From NCBI GenBank assembly GCA_014360985.1, contig JACIWK010000008.1, forward strand, positions 28,704 through 92,703: a stretch of 64,000 nucleotides of DNA, given 5' to 3'. Origin of the DNA: Candidatus Bipolaricaulota bacterium (GTDB lineage Bacteria; Bipolaricaulota; Bipolaricaulia; Bipolaricaulales; Bipolaricaulaceae). Below are positions 39,275 to 47,907 of the stretch, piece after piece. The number at the start of each line of letters is the position of its first letter. Within the stretch, counting starts at the first letter, position 1. A model generated the notes under the pieces. It did no database searches and was not told the DNA's origin. It saw only the letters and a list, made by a program, of their open reading frames with translations. Both the position numbers and the translations under genes were made by a program.

Positions 39275-41227
39275 ATGCACCGACCCTGGCCTGTGATGTT
39301 TCAGCTGGTCTTCGGCCGTGTCCCTGTGGGACTCGCTCTATCTGTGGTCTTGGGCTGGACGGCTTCGCTTGCGCTCGCTTCCCCTTCTCCGGGAGCAATC
39401 CCGGCGCGCATCTTGCGCTGGATCGACGGAGATACCGTTGATGTGCGTCTTGAGGAGGAGGTACCGAACCTGGCGCAGCGGGAGCGGGTGCGCATCCTCG
39501 GGATCAATGCTCCTGAGCTGGGCGAGCCGTGGGCGGCCGAAGCTACGCGGTTCCTGCGCGAGATGACGATGGGCAGGACCGTCTACCTCGAGTTGGACCG
39601 GCAGATACGCGACGCCCACAGCCGTCTCTTGGCCCACGTCTGGGTGGAGGGAAACGAGGGCTGGCTGCTCACTGGCGAAGAGCTGCTTCTGGCGGGTCTC
39701 GCCCGGACGCTGTTCATTCCCCCCAACGCCTTGTACCAAACCTGGTTCAAGCGTGCCGAACGGCTTGCCCAAGCGTTCTGTCGGGGGCTGTGGCAGACCG
39801 CGTGCATTGCTCTAGAGCTGGCCGAGCTCGAGGCCGATCCCGTGCCGCATGTGGGCGAGGCGGTCGGTGTACGGTTCGTGGTCGGGCGTTGGGAGGAAGG
39901 ACGGGATGGGCGGTGGATCCTTCGCGCGGCTGGCTCGCGCTACGGATTCCACGCGATCCTCGCCCCCGGGCTATGGGCGGATCTCGGGGGCGATGCGGTG
40001 CGATCCCTCGGGCGGCCGGTGACCGTGCGCGGGATACTGAACTGGTCCTGGCGCGACGGGCCGTTCGTGGAAGTGGACATCGCGGAGCAGATCGAGTTAC
40101 CTGAGGACTGGCCTGCTCTGCCTTTCTTGCATGGACCGTACACTGGCTGGCCGACGGCGACGGAGGCCACCGTGTCCTGGACAGCAGAAGCCCCCCTGCT
40201 CGGCTGGGTGGAGTATGCCCCGTGGGAGGAGTTCGTCGCCTCGGGTTCCCTCAGCCGGTCCGCCTGCCACGAGCCGACGGCGACGGGACGCGAGACGGTT
40301 CACTTCCGGCTTCACGGCCTGGAGCCGGGAACCCGCTACGCGTACCGGGTGGTCCTCGGCGAAGATGCCGCACGCTGGACGAGCCCGGTGGGGACCCTTG
40401 CGACTCCTCCCGTCGCTGGAGGGCCGGTGGTGTTCGCCGTGATCTCGGATACCCAGTGGCAGTGGACTGGGGTGAACCGGATCCAACTTGTCGCGGATGC
40501 GTTGGCGACCGATCCGACTCCCTTTCAGTTCATCCTCCACGCGGGCGATCTGGTGGAAAGCCCACTCCCGCGGTATTGGGATCATCTGTTTGCATCGTTG
40601 TCCGGGGCGTTGCTCCGTGCTCCGTTCCTCCCCGTGTTGGGGAACCATGAACGTAACAGCATTACCTACTATCAGTTGTTCGACCTCCCCCCAGGAGGGG
40701 GGCAGGCGGCGAAGCGGTGGTGGGCCCTCGAGTTCGGCGACGTGGTCGTGGTAGGGTTGGACACCAACGTGACCCGGCCCCAGGAGTTCCACGACCAGAT
40801 CGCGCTTCTCCGCGAACGAATGACCGGTACGTTCGCCCATCGGTTTGTGGTCTTCCACCATCCCGTGTTCTCCTCGGACGCTACCTACGGGCCGGGGACG
40901 GAGGGCCTGCAGCTCCTGTGGCACCCCGTGTTCGTCGACCTGGGCGTGGACATTGTGTTCACAGGACACGCGCACAACTACGAACGGATCGAGCGGGACG
41001 GGGTTACGTACCTCGTGGTGGGCGGGGGCGGGGCCACCCTACAGCCGCTGGCGGAAGAGCGGCTGGAGGGGTCGCGGGCGGGATCCGACGACCACTACTT
41101 CTACGTGCGGGTGAGGACCGATAGCGAGGGGATCCACGTGGAGGCGGTTGCCGTGGCGCGGCTCGAGGACGGCGCGGTTGTCCCGGCAACTGGCGTTCTC
41201 GATCGGTTTACCCTTCCCAGAGACTGA
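39275..41227 (+). CDS. Secreted thermonuclease-domain plus metallophosphoesterase fusion protein
   Basis: A 650-residue exported protein. A signal sequence (VGLALSVVLGWTASLALA) is followed by a staphylococcal-nuclease domain (about 43-175) with IDGDTVDVRL, RVRILGINAPEL and RDAHSRLLAHVWVE. These hold the metal Asp, Glu and two Arg positions. An OB-like segment comes next. Residues about 285-400 form an Fn3-like N-domain as in purple acid phosphatases, and about 410-640 a calcineurin-like phosphoesterase with ISDTQW, AGDLVES, LGNHER, VFHHPVF and FTGHAHNYER. It could degrade DNA or RNA and release phosphate outside the cell. The ATG at 39275 follows AGGAGGTG. Confidence 0.88.
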   Translation: MHRPWPVMFQLVFGRVPVGLALSVVLGWTASLALASPSPGAIPARILRWIDGDTVDVRLEEEVPNLAQRERVRILGINAPELGEPWAAEATRFLREMTMGRTVYLELDRQIRDAHSRLLAHVWVEGNEGWLLTGEELLLAGLARTLFIPPNALYQTWFKRAERLAQAFCRGLWQTACIALELAELEADPVPHVGEAVGVRFVVGRWEEGRDGRWILRAAGSRYGFHAILAPGLWADLGGDAVRSLGRPVTVRGILNWSWRDGPFVEVDIAEQIELPEDWPALPFLHGPYTGWPTATEATVSWTAEAPLLGWVEYAPWEEFVASGSLSRSACHEPTATGRETVHFRLHGLEPGTRYAYRVVLGEDAARWTSPVGTLATPPVAGGPVVFAVISDTQWQWTGVNRIQLVADALATDPTPFQFILHAGDLVESPLPRYWDHLFASLSGALLRAPFLPVLGNHERNSITYYQLFDLPPGGGQAAKRWWALEFGDVVVVGLDTNVTRPQEFHDQIALLRERMTGTFAHRFVVFHHPVFSSDATYGPGTEGLQLLWHPVFVDLGVDIVFTGHAHNYERIERDGVTYLVVGGGGATLQPLAEERLEGSRAGSDDHYFYVRVRTDSEGIHVEAVAVARLEDGAVVPATGVLDRFTLPRD

Positions 41228-41478
41228 TGTCGCGGGGAGCCAAGACCGACGTGACGTACAAGGTGTTCACCCCAGGGTCCTCGAGGTAGGAGAGCTTCTC
41301 GAAAACCGCGCCGAGATCTACGCCCAGGAAGGAGCGGTGGGTCGGCCGCTCTTCCCACGGTCGCGTGCCGGGCGGATCGTTCCCCGGATCCCCATTGCGG
41401 AATCGATCCGGGAAGATCTGGTAGAACACGGCATCCCGGACCCACGCCGGTGGCGGGGGGCGGTCACTTCCACCGGGT
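41208..41478 (-). pseudogene. Alpha-amylase-family (GH13) N-terminal fragment
   Basis: On the minus strand the frame from about 41478 reads WVRDAVFYQIFPDRFRNGDP and later HRSFLGVDLGAVFEKLSYLE, then VNTLYVTSVL. This is the start of the GH13 barrel (vfYqIFPDRF...GDLxGIxxKLxYL..LGvntLYLtP). Only about 75 codons exist, no catalytic Asp/Glu is present, and the frame ends after an unrelated tail. It overlaps the 3-prime end of the ABC-2 permease gene. It sits near the sugar transporter and may be left over from a former maltodextrin locus. Confidence 0.75.
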
Positions 41479-42177
41479 GAGGATCTCCTCCCGGCGGAAC
41501 AGCCTCACGGCCAGGAAGAGGAGGACCGCGTTCAGGAGGACGAGGATCCCCCCCTCGAGGATCACGAGGAGGAGGTTCACCGCGGTCATCTGGACGGAGT
41601 ACACGATGAGCGGGACGAGGGTGGGGACGACGGCGAGCCCGGAGAACTGGTACGCTGCGCGGGGGTCGCTCGTACGCGACGAGACAAGCATGGATACGAG
41701 CACGCCGAACACGGCGAGAAGCGGGGACAGAACCGTGATCGAGAGGAGCCAGGGCAGGGTCAGGACCCCGGAGGGGATCCCCCCCAGCATAACGTGCGCC
41801 GCGGCCAGGAACAGGGCGAACACGGTCCACGTGAGGCCGACCGAGGGGAGCACCGCCACCACCGCCTTCCCCACGAAGAGCTCCCAGTCGGTGAGCGGGG
41901 TGGCGAGAAGAGGCTCAAGCGTCCCCTGCTCCTTCTCCCCAACGATCGAGTACACGGCAAGCGTCACCGGGATCATCACCGGAAGGATGAGGAAGTACAT
42001 GAGCGCGGTGTTGAACAGGGCAGCCTGGGCCTCGGGCGGCAACCCCTGCCCCTGCCAGACCATGAACCCGGCCAACCCGCCCATGAGCAAGGGCAAGAAC
42101 AGGGCCCCGTAGATGACCATCTTGATCTTCGCGAGCTCCTCCCACTCCTTGAGGATGAGCACCCTAAGCCGGTGCAT
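41464..42177 (-). CDS. ABC-2 type transporter permease
   Basis: A 237-residue membrane protein with about six hydrophobic segments and the charged start HRLRVLILKEWEELAKIKMV. GEKEQGTLEPLLATPLTDWE is the conserved segment of ABC-2 permeases. It exports an unknown substrate with the ATPase encoded just upstream; the genes overlap by 14 bases. The ATG at 42177 fits the family N-terminus. Confidence 0.88.
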   Translation of the reverse strand: MHRLRVLILKEWEELAKIKMVIYGALFLPLLMGGLAGFMVWQGQGLPPEAQAALFNTALMYFLILPVMIPVTLAVYSIVGEKEQGTLEPLLATPLTDWELFVGKAVVAVLPSVGLTWTVFALFLAAAHVMLGGIPSGVLTLPWLLSITVLSPLLAVFGVLVSMLVSSRTSDPRAAYQFSGLAVVPTLVPLIVYSVQMTAVNLLLVILEGGILVLLNAVLLFLAVRLFRREEILTRWK

Positions 42178-43081
42178 CGTTTCCTCCCACGAGCTCGAGG
42201 TACACGTCCTCGAGCGATCGCTCGTCGCGGGCCACGGCCCGGATCTCCGCCCCGAGCTCGACGAGCCGGCGGACGAGCGCCGGGACGTCCCGCTCCGGGT
42301 CCGCCACCTCAACCTGCAGGGTCGGTCCGGCGAGCTCCGCCGCCCGCACGCAGGGGAGGCCGAGGTCCCGGGCGAACTCGGGCCGCGGGTTCCCCAGCTC
42401 CACCGTTACCCGGGACCCCGACATCCGCCGCTTGAGGGCCGCGGGACGATCAAGGGCGATGAGGCGAGTGCGGAGGACAGCGATACGATTGCACAGCTCC
42501 TCGGCCTCGGTCAGGTTGTGGGTGCAGAGGAGGATCGTCCGCCGCTCGTCCGCGAGCTCGGCGATGAACCGTCGCACGTCGCGCGCGCTTTCCGGGTCGA
42601 GGCCCGCTGTCGGCTCGTCGAGGAACAGGACCTTCGGTTCGTGGACGAGGGCCCGGGCGAGGGCCAGCCTCTGCCGAAGGCCCTTGGAGAGCGTAGCGAC
42701 GGCGTCTGTACGGCGATCCCAGAGCCCCAGCCGCTCCAGGTAGCGCTGGACCGCGCTGCGAGGATCCGGCACCCCGTACAGCTCGGCGAAGTAGCGCATG
42801 TTCCGCTCCAGCGTGAGCCGCTTGTAGAACCCCGGGGACTCGGTGAGGATCCCGACCGTAGACCGGATCGCCGACGCCTCTTTCCCCACCTCGTGTCCGC
42901 CGACCCACGCCCGGCCGCCGGTCGGGGCGAGGAGACAAGCCAGCATGCGCACGGTGGTCGTCTTCCCCGCCCCGTTGGGGCCCAAGAGGCCGAGGATCTC
43001 CCCCTCCCGCACCTCGAGGGTCAGACCGTCCACGGCGAGGCGGTCCCCGAACCTCCGCGTCAGCCCTTCCGTGCGGATCAC
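42164..43081 (-). CDS. ABC-2 type transporter ATP-binding protein
   Basis: A 305-residue ATPase of the drug/lantibiotic-export type: Walker A GLLGPNGAGKTTTVRMLACL, signature ATLSKGLRQRLALARALVHE, Walker B KVLFLDEPTAGLDPESARDV and LLCTHNLTEAEELCNR. A C-terminal regulatory region of about 80 residues follows. The GTG at 43081 is chosen because GGAGATACGAC precedes it and the stop of the acetyltransferase gene overlaps it by 4 bases. Confidence 0.93.
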   Translation of the reverse strand: MIRTEGLTRRFGDRLAVDGLTLEVREGEILGLLGPNGAGKTTTVRMLACLLAPTGGRAWVGGHEVGKEASAIRSTVGILTESPGFYKRLTLERNMRYFAELYGVPDPRSAVQRYLERLGLWDRRTDAVATLSKGLRQRLALARALVHEPKVLFLDEPTAGLDPESARDVRRFIAELADERRTILLCTHNLTEAEELCNRIAVLRTRLIALDRPAALKRRMSGSRVTVELGNPRPEFARDLGLPCVRAAELAGPTLQVEVADPERDVPALVRRLVELGAEIRAVARDERSLEDVYLELVGGNDAPA

Positions 43082-43593
43082 CGTCGTATCTCCTTCTGCT
43101 CGGCCGGAGCGACCGACGACATCACGATCATCTCCACCCCGCGGCCGAACAGCCACCGCCCGATGCGGAGCCGACATTCAGGGACGAACCCGACCTTCTC
43201 GTAGGCGCGGATGGCGCGGCGGTTCGTGGCGTGAACACAGAGAGAGATCTGACGCAGCCCCCGGTTCCGGTAGGCGTGGTCCAGGAGGAGCCGCACCGCC
43301 TCCGGTCCGTAGCCCTGGCCCCAGCAGTCCCTTTCCCCAAGGACGATCCCCAGTTCTGCCGTCCCCTCGTCAAAGGAGATCCCGAACAGGCCGCAGAACC
43401 CGATCGGGCGGTTCCCCACGCGGAGGAGGATGAGGAACGCTTCATCCCGGCGTGGGTCGCGCCAACCGCTCCGCGGGGACGGCCGCCAGCGACCCGCGTA
43501 CTTTCGCAGCTCACGGTCCGCAAGCCACCGGCGCAGGAGGGGGTGGTCGTTGCCCGCCAGCGGCTGCAGGACCACCCTCTCCCCGCTGAACAT
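43078..43593 (-). CDS. GNAT-family N-acetyltransferase (RimJ/RimL-like)
   Basis: A 171-residue single-domain acetyltransferase with an N-terminal strand (RVVLQPLAGNDHPLLRRWLA), a cofactor-binding GQGYGPEAVRLLLDHAYRNR segment and RRAIRAYEKVGFVPECRLR, as in RimJ/RimL-type enzymes that acetylate protein N-termini or small amines. The ATG at 43593 is supported by AGGTGG and preferred to a GTG two codons upstream. It overlaps the ATPase start by 4 bases, so it may modify something exported or a resistance target. Confidence 0.82.
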   Translation of the reverse strand: MFSGERVVLQPLAGNDHPLLRRWLADRELRKYAGRWRPSPRSGWRDPRRDEAFLILLRVGNRPIGFCGLFGISFDEGTAELGIVLGERDCWGQGYGPEAVRLLLDHAYRNRGLRQISLCVHATNRRAIRAYEKVGFVPECRLRIGRWLFGRGVEMIVMSSVAPAEQKEIRR

Positions 43594-43599
43594 CGCCAC

Positions 43600-45768
43600 C
43601 TACCGCATGAAGAACGGGATCACCGGGAACAGGGAGGCAAACAGGAGCGAGATCACGCTCATCAGCTTGATCAAGATGTCCAAGCTCGGTCCTACCGTGT
43701 CCTTGAGCGGGTCCCCCACGGTGTCAGCCACGACCCCGGCGGCGTGGGCGTCGGAACCCTTGCCCCCGAAGTGGCCTTCCTCCACGTACTTCTTCGCGTT
43801 GTCCATCGCTCCCCCGGCGTTCCCACAGTAGATGGCGAGCATGATCGCCGAGAGCAACGCCCCCACGAGGAACCCAGCCAGCGTGTACCGGCCAAACAGC
43901 AGCCCCACGAACAGCGGCATCCCCAGGGCGAGGAGGGAGGGAAGGACCATCCGCCGCACCCCCCCGTGGGCGGTAATCGTGATGCACCGCTTGTAGTCCG
44001 GGGCCTCCTCGCCGGCGATGATCTTCGGGTTCTCCCGGAACTGGCGGCGGATCTCCTGAACCATGACGTCGGCGGTGCGGGAGACAGACCGGATGAGGAG
44101 GGCGGAGAACACGTAGGTGACCATCGCTCCCACGATCATCCCCGCGATCACGAGCCCGCCCACCTCGGGGTTGATGATGGGGATGTTCGGGACGTGTACT
44201 TCATCAGCCCGTCCCGCGGCCGACCAAAGGTAGGCGGCGATCAGGCCCAGGGCAGCGAACGCCGCCGAGCCGATGGCGAACCCCTTCCCGATCGCGGCGG
44301 TCGTGTTGCCAATGGAGTCGAGTTGGTCCGTCTTCTCCCGCACCGTGGGGTCGAGCGTGGCCATCGTCGCGATCCCCGAAGCGTTGTCGGCGATCGGGCC
44401 ATACGAGTCCACCGACACGGTCATCCCCACGAACGAGAGCATCCCCAGCGCGGCGTAGGCCACGGCCAGCAGCCCGCCCATCTGGTAGGCGAGCACGGTG
44501 GCCACGGCGATGATGAGGCACGGCCACAGCGCGGACAACATGCCCACGGCCATCCCCTCGGTCACGCCGACCGCAGGCCCCGATTGGTACGCCTTGGCAA
44601 GCCCCTTCGTCGGCTTGTAGCGGCTCGAGGTGTAGTACTCGGACACGAACCCGATGCCGATTCCGCTGGCGATCCCCATGATCGCGGCGTAGAACGGAAT
44701 CCAGTTGAAGGGGGAGAGCCAGGTCGTGAGCGCGGCGAACCCGGCGGTCAGGACGGCCCCGAGCCGCGTCCCGCTCATGAGAATCCCCTGCATGTTCTTG
44801 TCCCGACGGGAGAACCGTATGTAGGCAATGGCAATCAGGCAGGCCACAATCCCGCCAGCGACGAACAGAATGGGGAGCAACGCGAACCACCAGAAGTCTC
44901 GGGTGATGTTGTCCGCGAGCCCGAACCGTGCCATGAGGTCCTGGATGTCGGGGTTGAACCGCCCGACGTACACGTAGAGGGCGATCACGATCGAAGAGAT
45001 GACAGCCCCGATGAAGGACTCGAGAAGGTCCGCGCCAAGACCGCCCACGTCGCCCACGTTGTCCCCGACGTTGTCGGCGATCGTCGCTGGGTTGCGCGGG
45101 TCGTCCTCGGGAATCTTCAGCTCGACCTTCCCCACGAGGTCGGCCGCCATGTCCGCGGCCTTGGTGTAGATGCCACCTCCCACACGGTCGAACAGGGCGA
45201 CGAGCGATGCCCCGGCGGAGTACGCGGACACGATCAGAGCAGCCTTGATGAAGTTCACGTCCGCCCCCGGGATCCCGAAGATCGTCTTCGTGTGGATGTA
45301 GAGGATGTCTGGGTCGAACTCGCGGCGGAAGAGAGCGATGACGAGGACCAGCCCGCCCACGGCCAGCCCGGCGACGGCCATCCCCATCACCGATCCCCCA
45401 GAGAACGCAACCGTGAGCGCGTCCTTGATCGAGCGCTGGGCGGCGTGGGTGGTGCGGGCGTTGGCGAGCGTCGCAGCGTTCATCCCGATGAACCCGGCAA
45501 GCATCGCCAGGCTGGATCCAATCACGAACGCCAGCGCGACCTCCCAGTAGAAGATGGCCCACAGGATCGCCCCCACCACGACCATGGTGACGACCATCAC
45601 CTTTGCCTCGGCGATCATGAACGCCCACGCACCATCGCGGATGTACTGCTGGATCTCCTTCATCCGCTCGTTCCCCACGGGGCGGCGCGCCACCGAGTAC
45701 GTTCCATACGCTGCCCACGCGAGTGCGGCGAATGACACGAGGGCTGCGGCCCCCAACATCCAACCCAT
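43600..45768 (-). CDS. hppA: Membrane-bound inorganic pyrophosphatase, potassium-dependent type (H+ or Na+ pump)
   Basis: A 722-residue integral membrane pump with about 16 transmembrane segments. It couples pyrophosphate hydrolysis to proton or sodium export. The pyrophosphate-binding acidic motifs are present: GGGIYTKAADMAADLVGKVE, DNVGDNVGDVGGLGADLLES, DSYGPIADNASGIA and AGVVADTVGDPLKDTVGPSL. The GNTTAAIGKG segment has Ala where potassium-independent enzymes have Lys, so potassium-dependence is predicted. Sodium versus proton transport cannot be decided by eye. The ATG at 45768 follows GAGGCGGGA. Confidence 0.95.
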   Translation of the reverse strand: MGWMLGAAALVSFAALAWAAYGTYSVARRPVGNERMKEIQQYIRDGAWAFMIAEAKVMVVTMVVVGAILWAIFYWEVALAFVIGSSLAMLAGFIGMNAATLANARTTHAAQRSIKDALTVAFSGGSVMGMAVAGLAVGGLVLVIALFRREFDPDILYIHTKTIFGIPGADVNFIKAALIVSAYSAGASLVALFDRVGGGIYTKAADMAADLVGKVELKIPEDDPRNPATIADNVGDNVGDVGGLGADLLESFIGAVISSIVIALYVYVGRFNPDIQDLMARFGLADNITRDFWWFALLPILFVAGGIVACLIAIAYIRFSRRDKNMQGILMSGTRLGAVLTAGFAALTTWLSPFNWIPFYAAIMGIASGIGIGFVSEYYTSSRYKPTKGLAKAYQSGPAVGVTEGMAVGMLSALWPCLIIAVATVLAYQMGGLLAVAYAALGMLSFVGMTVSVDSYGPIADNASGIATMATLDPTVREKTDQLDSIGNTTAAIGKGFAIGSAAFAALGLIAAYLWSAAGRADEVHVPNIPIINPEVGGLVIAGMIVGAMVTYVFSALLIRSVSRTADVMVQEIRRQFRENPKIIAGEEAPDYKRCITITAHGGVRRMVLPSLLALGMPLFVGLLFGRYTLAGFLVGALLSAIMLAIYCGNAGGAMDNAKKYVEEGHFGGKGSDAHAAGVVADTVGDPLKDTVGPSLDILIKLMSVISLLFASLFPVIPFFMR

Positions 45769-45790
45769 GGTTCCCGCCTCCTTTGTGATG

Positions 45791-45807
45791 TTGCAGTGGA
45801 ACTGCAA
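45791..45807. promoter_or_regulatory. Perfect 7-bp inverted repeat upstream of the pyrophosphatase gene
   Basis: ttgcagt (45791-45797) and actgcaa (45801-45807) flank a GGA spacer, 23-39 bases before the hppA start. A regulator site is possible, but nothing identifies the factor. The rest of the 45769-46001 gap shows only the GGAGGG ribosome site of the next gene. Confidence 0.4.
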
Positions 45808-46001
45808 TCGGGCGCAACTCTACCCTCGACGGGGGACCCCCTCAAGGGGTGGGGCTGATCCTCCGTTGGCGAGGAGACCCGTGTCCAATGCCTCGGCGAC
45901 GAACAGGGCTTGGGGGGAGCCCACCGGGCGCTGCCTCCGCGAGTGCGACGGGCTACGGTACCCGTGGGATCGCACCCGAGTGGTATGAAAGGAGGGCACG
46001 C

Positions 46002-46661
46002 GTGACAGCAAAACGGGTTCTGGGAGGGCTCCTGGCCGGTCTGCTCTTGGGGGCCGGGGTAGGTCTCGCTCAGGAGGGGGCCATGCTTCCCCCGCCTGAG
46101 GTCGAGGTCGCGCTGTTGGAGGACGCCTTCGCCCAACTGACGGGCTTCTTCCGGGAGTTCATCCTCGAGATCAAGGGCTCCCTCACCTCGTTCGAAACGA
46201 GGGTCACTGCATTGGAGAGGATGACATCGACCCTCAACGTGGGATTGCGCGAGTTGGGGGATCGGTTCGCGAAGTTCGAAGGGGCCGTCGTCCCTGCGAT
46301 CATGTCCCTCGAGGCACGGGTCACCGCTCTGGAGGAGCACGACTTCGCGTCGCTCGAACGACGTCTGGCTGCGCTGGACAAGGCATACGAGGCTCTGTCC
46401 ATCCGCATCGACAACAACCGGGCGAAGATCGAGGGGTTGGAGATCGTGCTCGCGTCGCTGACCATGTCGGTGGAGGAACTCCCCGCTCTCATGGACGGGG
46501 TGCGAGCGGAGATGGACGTGCTTCGGCAGGATGTCCGTGCTGAGCTGGAGGCGTTCGAGGCGAAGACTGCGGCCGAGCGCCAGGCGATGTGGACCGCGAT
46601 TTTCCTCGTTCCCATCGCGGTGGGAGGCCTTCTGTTCCTTCTCCTGTCGCAGGGAAGTTAG
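46002..46661 (+). CDS. Secreted or surface coiled-coil protein, paralogue A
   Basis: A 219-residue protein starting at a GTG after AAAGGAGGG. It has a signal peptide (RVLGGLLAGLLLGAGVGLAQ), a conserved MLPPPEVEVALLEDAFAQLT segment, a long heptad-rich helix (about 50-185), and a C-terminal membrane segment (AIFLVPIAVGGLLFLLLSQG). It is probably anchored by its C-terminus and projects a coiled coil into the periplasm or outwards. No family is recognised. The paralogue at 46868 shares PPPEVEVALLED/PPAEAEIAAMEV-like and SLERRLAALDKAYEALSIRI-like segments. Confidence 0.8.
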   Translation: MTAKRVLGGLLAGLLLGAGVGLAQEGAMLPPPEVEVALLEDAFAQLTGFFREFILEIKGSLTSFETRVTALERMTSTLNVGLRELGDRFAKFEGAVVPAIMSLEARVTALEEHDFASLERRLAALDKAYEALSIRIDNNRAKIEGLEIVLASLTMSVEELPALMDGVRAEMDVLRQDVRAELEAFEAKTAAERQAMWTAIFLVPIAVGGLLFLLLSQGS

Positions 46662-46867
46662 AGGTGCGGGGGCCCGATGAGGCGGTGGGGTCGTCAACGC
46701 ACGGCCTCACCGTCTTCCCTGTGTTCCTTGGCTCACTGGTTTGGGGACGGCTGTCCGTCACGAGTGTGACAAAACCCACCCCCGAGGGGCCCAGCGGCCA
46801 TCACGGAACCGGGGCCGCCCTCGGTACGCTGAACCGCTGGATGCCGGAAACTAAGGAGGTCGTTCCG

Positions 46868-47812
46868 ATGATGAAACGGGTGATTGGAGGGCTGATCGTG
46901 GGGGTGGTGCTCCTCGGCGCGCTGGGGTCGGCACAAGGCGAGGTTCAGCTGCCCCCGGCGGAGGCGGAAATCGCCGCCATGGAGGTCGCGTTCAGCCAGC
47001 TGAGCTCATTCTTCGCTGGGTTGATCGCCGAGCTCAAGGGCGCGGTGTCCACCCTGAACGAAGCGGACGCGAGCTTGGCCGCTCAGCTGCAGGATCTGGA
47101 TGGAAGGATCAGTGGGCAGATCGCTGAGCTGTACGCGCTGGCTGAAGCCCTGAATGAGACGGACCAAGAACTGGCGCTGGGCATCACTTCCCTCGCTCAG
47201 ACCTTGGAGAAGACACGCCAGGAGTTCGCCTCCGCGATCGCCACGCTGGGGGAGAAGGTCTCCGACCTCACCAGGCAAGGCGCTGTTCACGGAGACAAGA
47301 TCGCCGCCCTTGAGGGCGCCGCCCTTGCGTTGCAGGCCCAGATCGAGGACTGCAAGACGACGCTGCGCGCTGAGTTGCGAATGCTCGACGGCAAGTTCAC
47401 CGCGGACGTCGTTTCGCTCCAAGGCTCCATCGTCAGCCTCACCGAAGAGGTCTCCCACCATGCCGCTCGCATCGCCGCCCTCGAGAGCCAGGACATCGGG
47501 TCGCTCCAGCGACGGATGCTCGCCCTCGAGCAATCGATCCAGGCCTTGAACATCAAGATCGAGAACAACCGGGAGAAGATCGCCCTGTTGGAGAAGGCGA
47601 TCGGCGGGTTCACCTCCGACCTCAAAACCACGATCGGGGCCCTCCAGGCGCGGGTGGACGACCATGAGGCGCGGCTGGAGATCGTCGAAGCGACGGTGGT
47701 CGATCTGGATGTGCAGGCCCTCCAGGACGGGATCACAATGGCGCAAGGGATGGCGATCGTCGCCCTCCTCGCGGGGCTCGCCGCCCTGGTGATGGCCCTC
47801 CTTGGTGGATAG
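46868..47812 (+). CDS. Secreted or surface coiled-coil protein, paralogue B
   Basis: A 314-residue longer relative of paralogue A: signal peptide (RVIGGLIVGVVLLGALGSAQ), LPPAEAEIAAMEVAFSQLSS, extended heptad repeats (about 50-285) and a C-terminal hydrophobic anchor (GMAIVALLAGLAALVMALLG). IENNREKIALLE matches IDNNRAKIEGLE of A. The ATG at 46868 follows AAGGAGGTCGTTCC. It is 206 bases after A and ends with a terminator at 47827, so the pair may share a transcript. Confidence 0.8.
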   Translation: MMKRVIGGLIVGVVLLGALGSAQGEVQLPPAEAEIAAMEVAFSQLSSFFAGLIAELKGAVSTLNEADASLAAQLQDLDGRISGQIAELYALAEALNETDQELALGITSLAQTLEKTRQEFASAIATLGEKVSDLTRQGAVHGDKIAALEGAALALQAQIEDCKTTLRAELRMLDGKFTADVVSLQGSIVSLTEEVSHHAARIAALESQDIGSLQRRMLALEQSIQALNIKIENNREKIALLEKAIGGFTSDLKTTIGALQARVDDHEARLEIVEATVVDLDVQALQDGITMAQGMAIVALLAGLAALVMALLGG

Positions 47813-47826
47813 CGGCGGAAGGGGAT

Positions 47827-47860
47827 GGGCGCGGCGAGCAGGTCGCGCCCTCTTTCTTTG
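47827..47860 (+). terminator. Rho-independent terminator
   Basis: gggcgcg (47827-47833) pairs with cgcgccc (47844-47850) around a 10-base loop, followed by tctttctttg. It ends the coiled-coil gene unit just before the xre-smc promoter. Confidence 0.85.
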
Positions 47861-47886
47861 CCGTCCTGCGTAACGAACGTTACACT
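47858..47886 (+). promoter_or_regulatory. Candidate promoter with inverted repeat for the xre-smc-scpAB operon
   Basis: TTGCCG (47858-47863) and TACACT (47881-47886) are 17 bases apart. Within lies the inverted repeat gtaacg-aa-cgttac (47870-47883), 25-38 bases before the XRE gene. The repeat could be an operator for the XRE protein itself. Confidence 0.45.
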
Positions 47887-47907
47887 ACGCCAAGCTCGGG
47901 AGGCGGA

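Noticed and set aside
43231..45735. 834-codon open frame on the plus strand
   Set aside because: It is antisense to the pyrophosphatase and consists mostly of Arg/Asp/Gly/Pro/His residues without domains; a codon-bias shadow.
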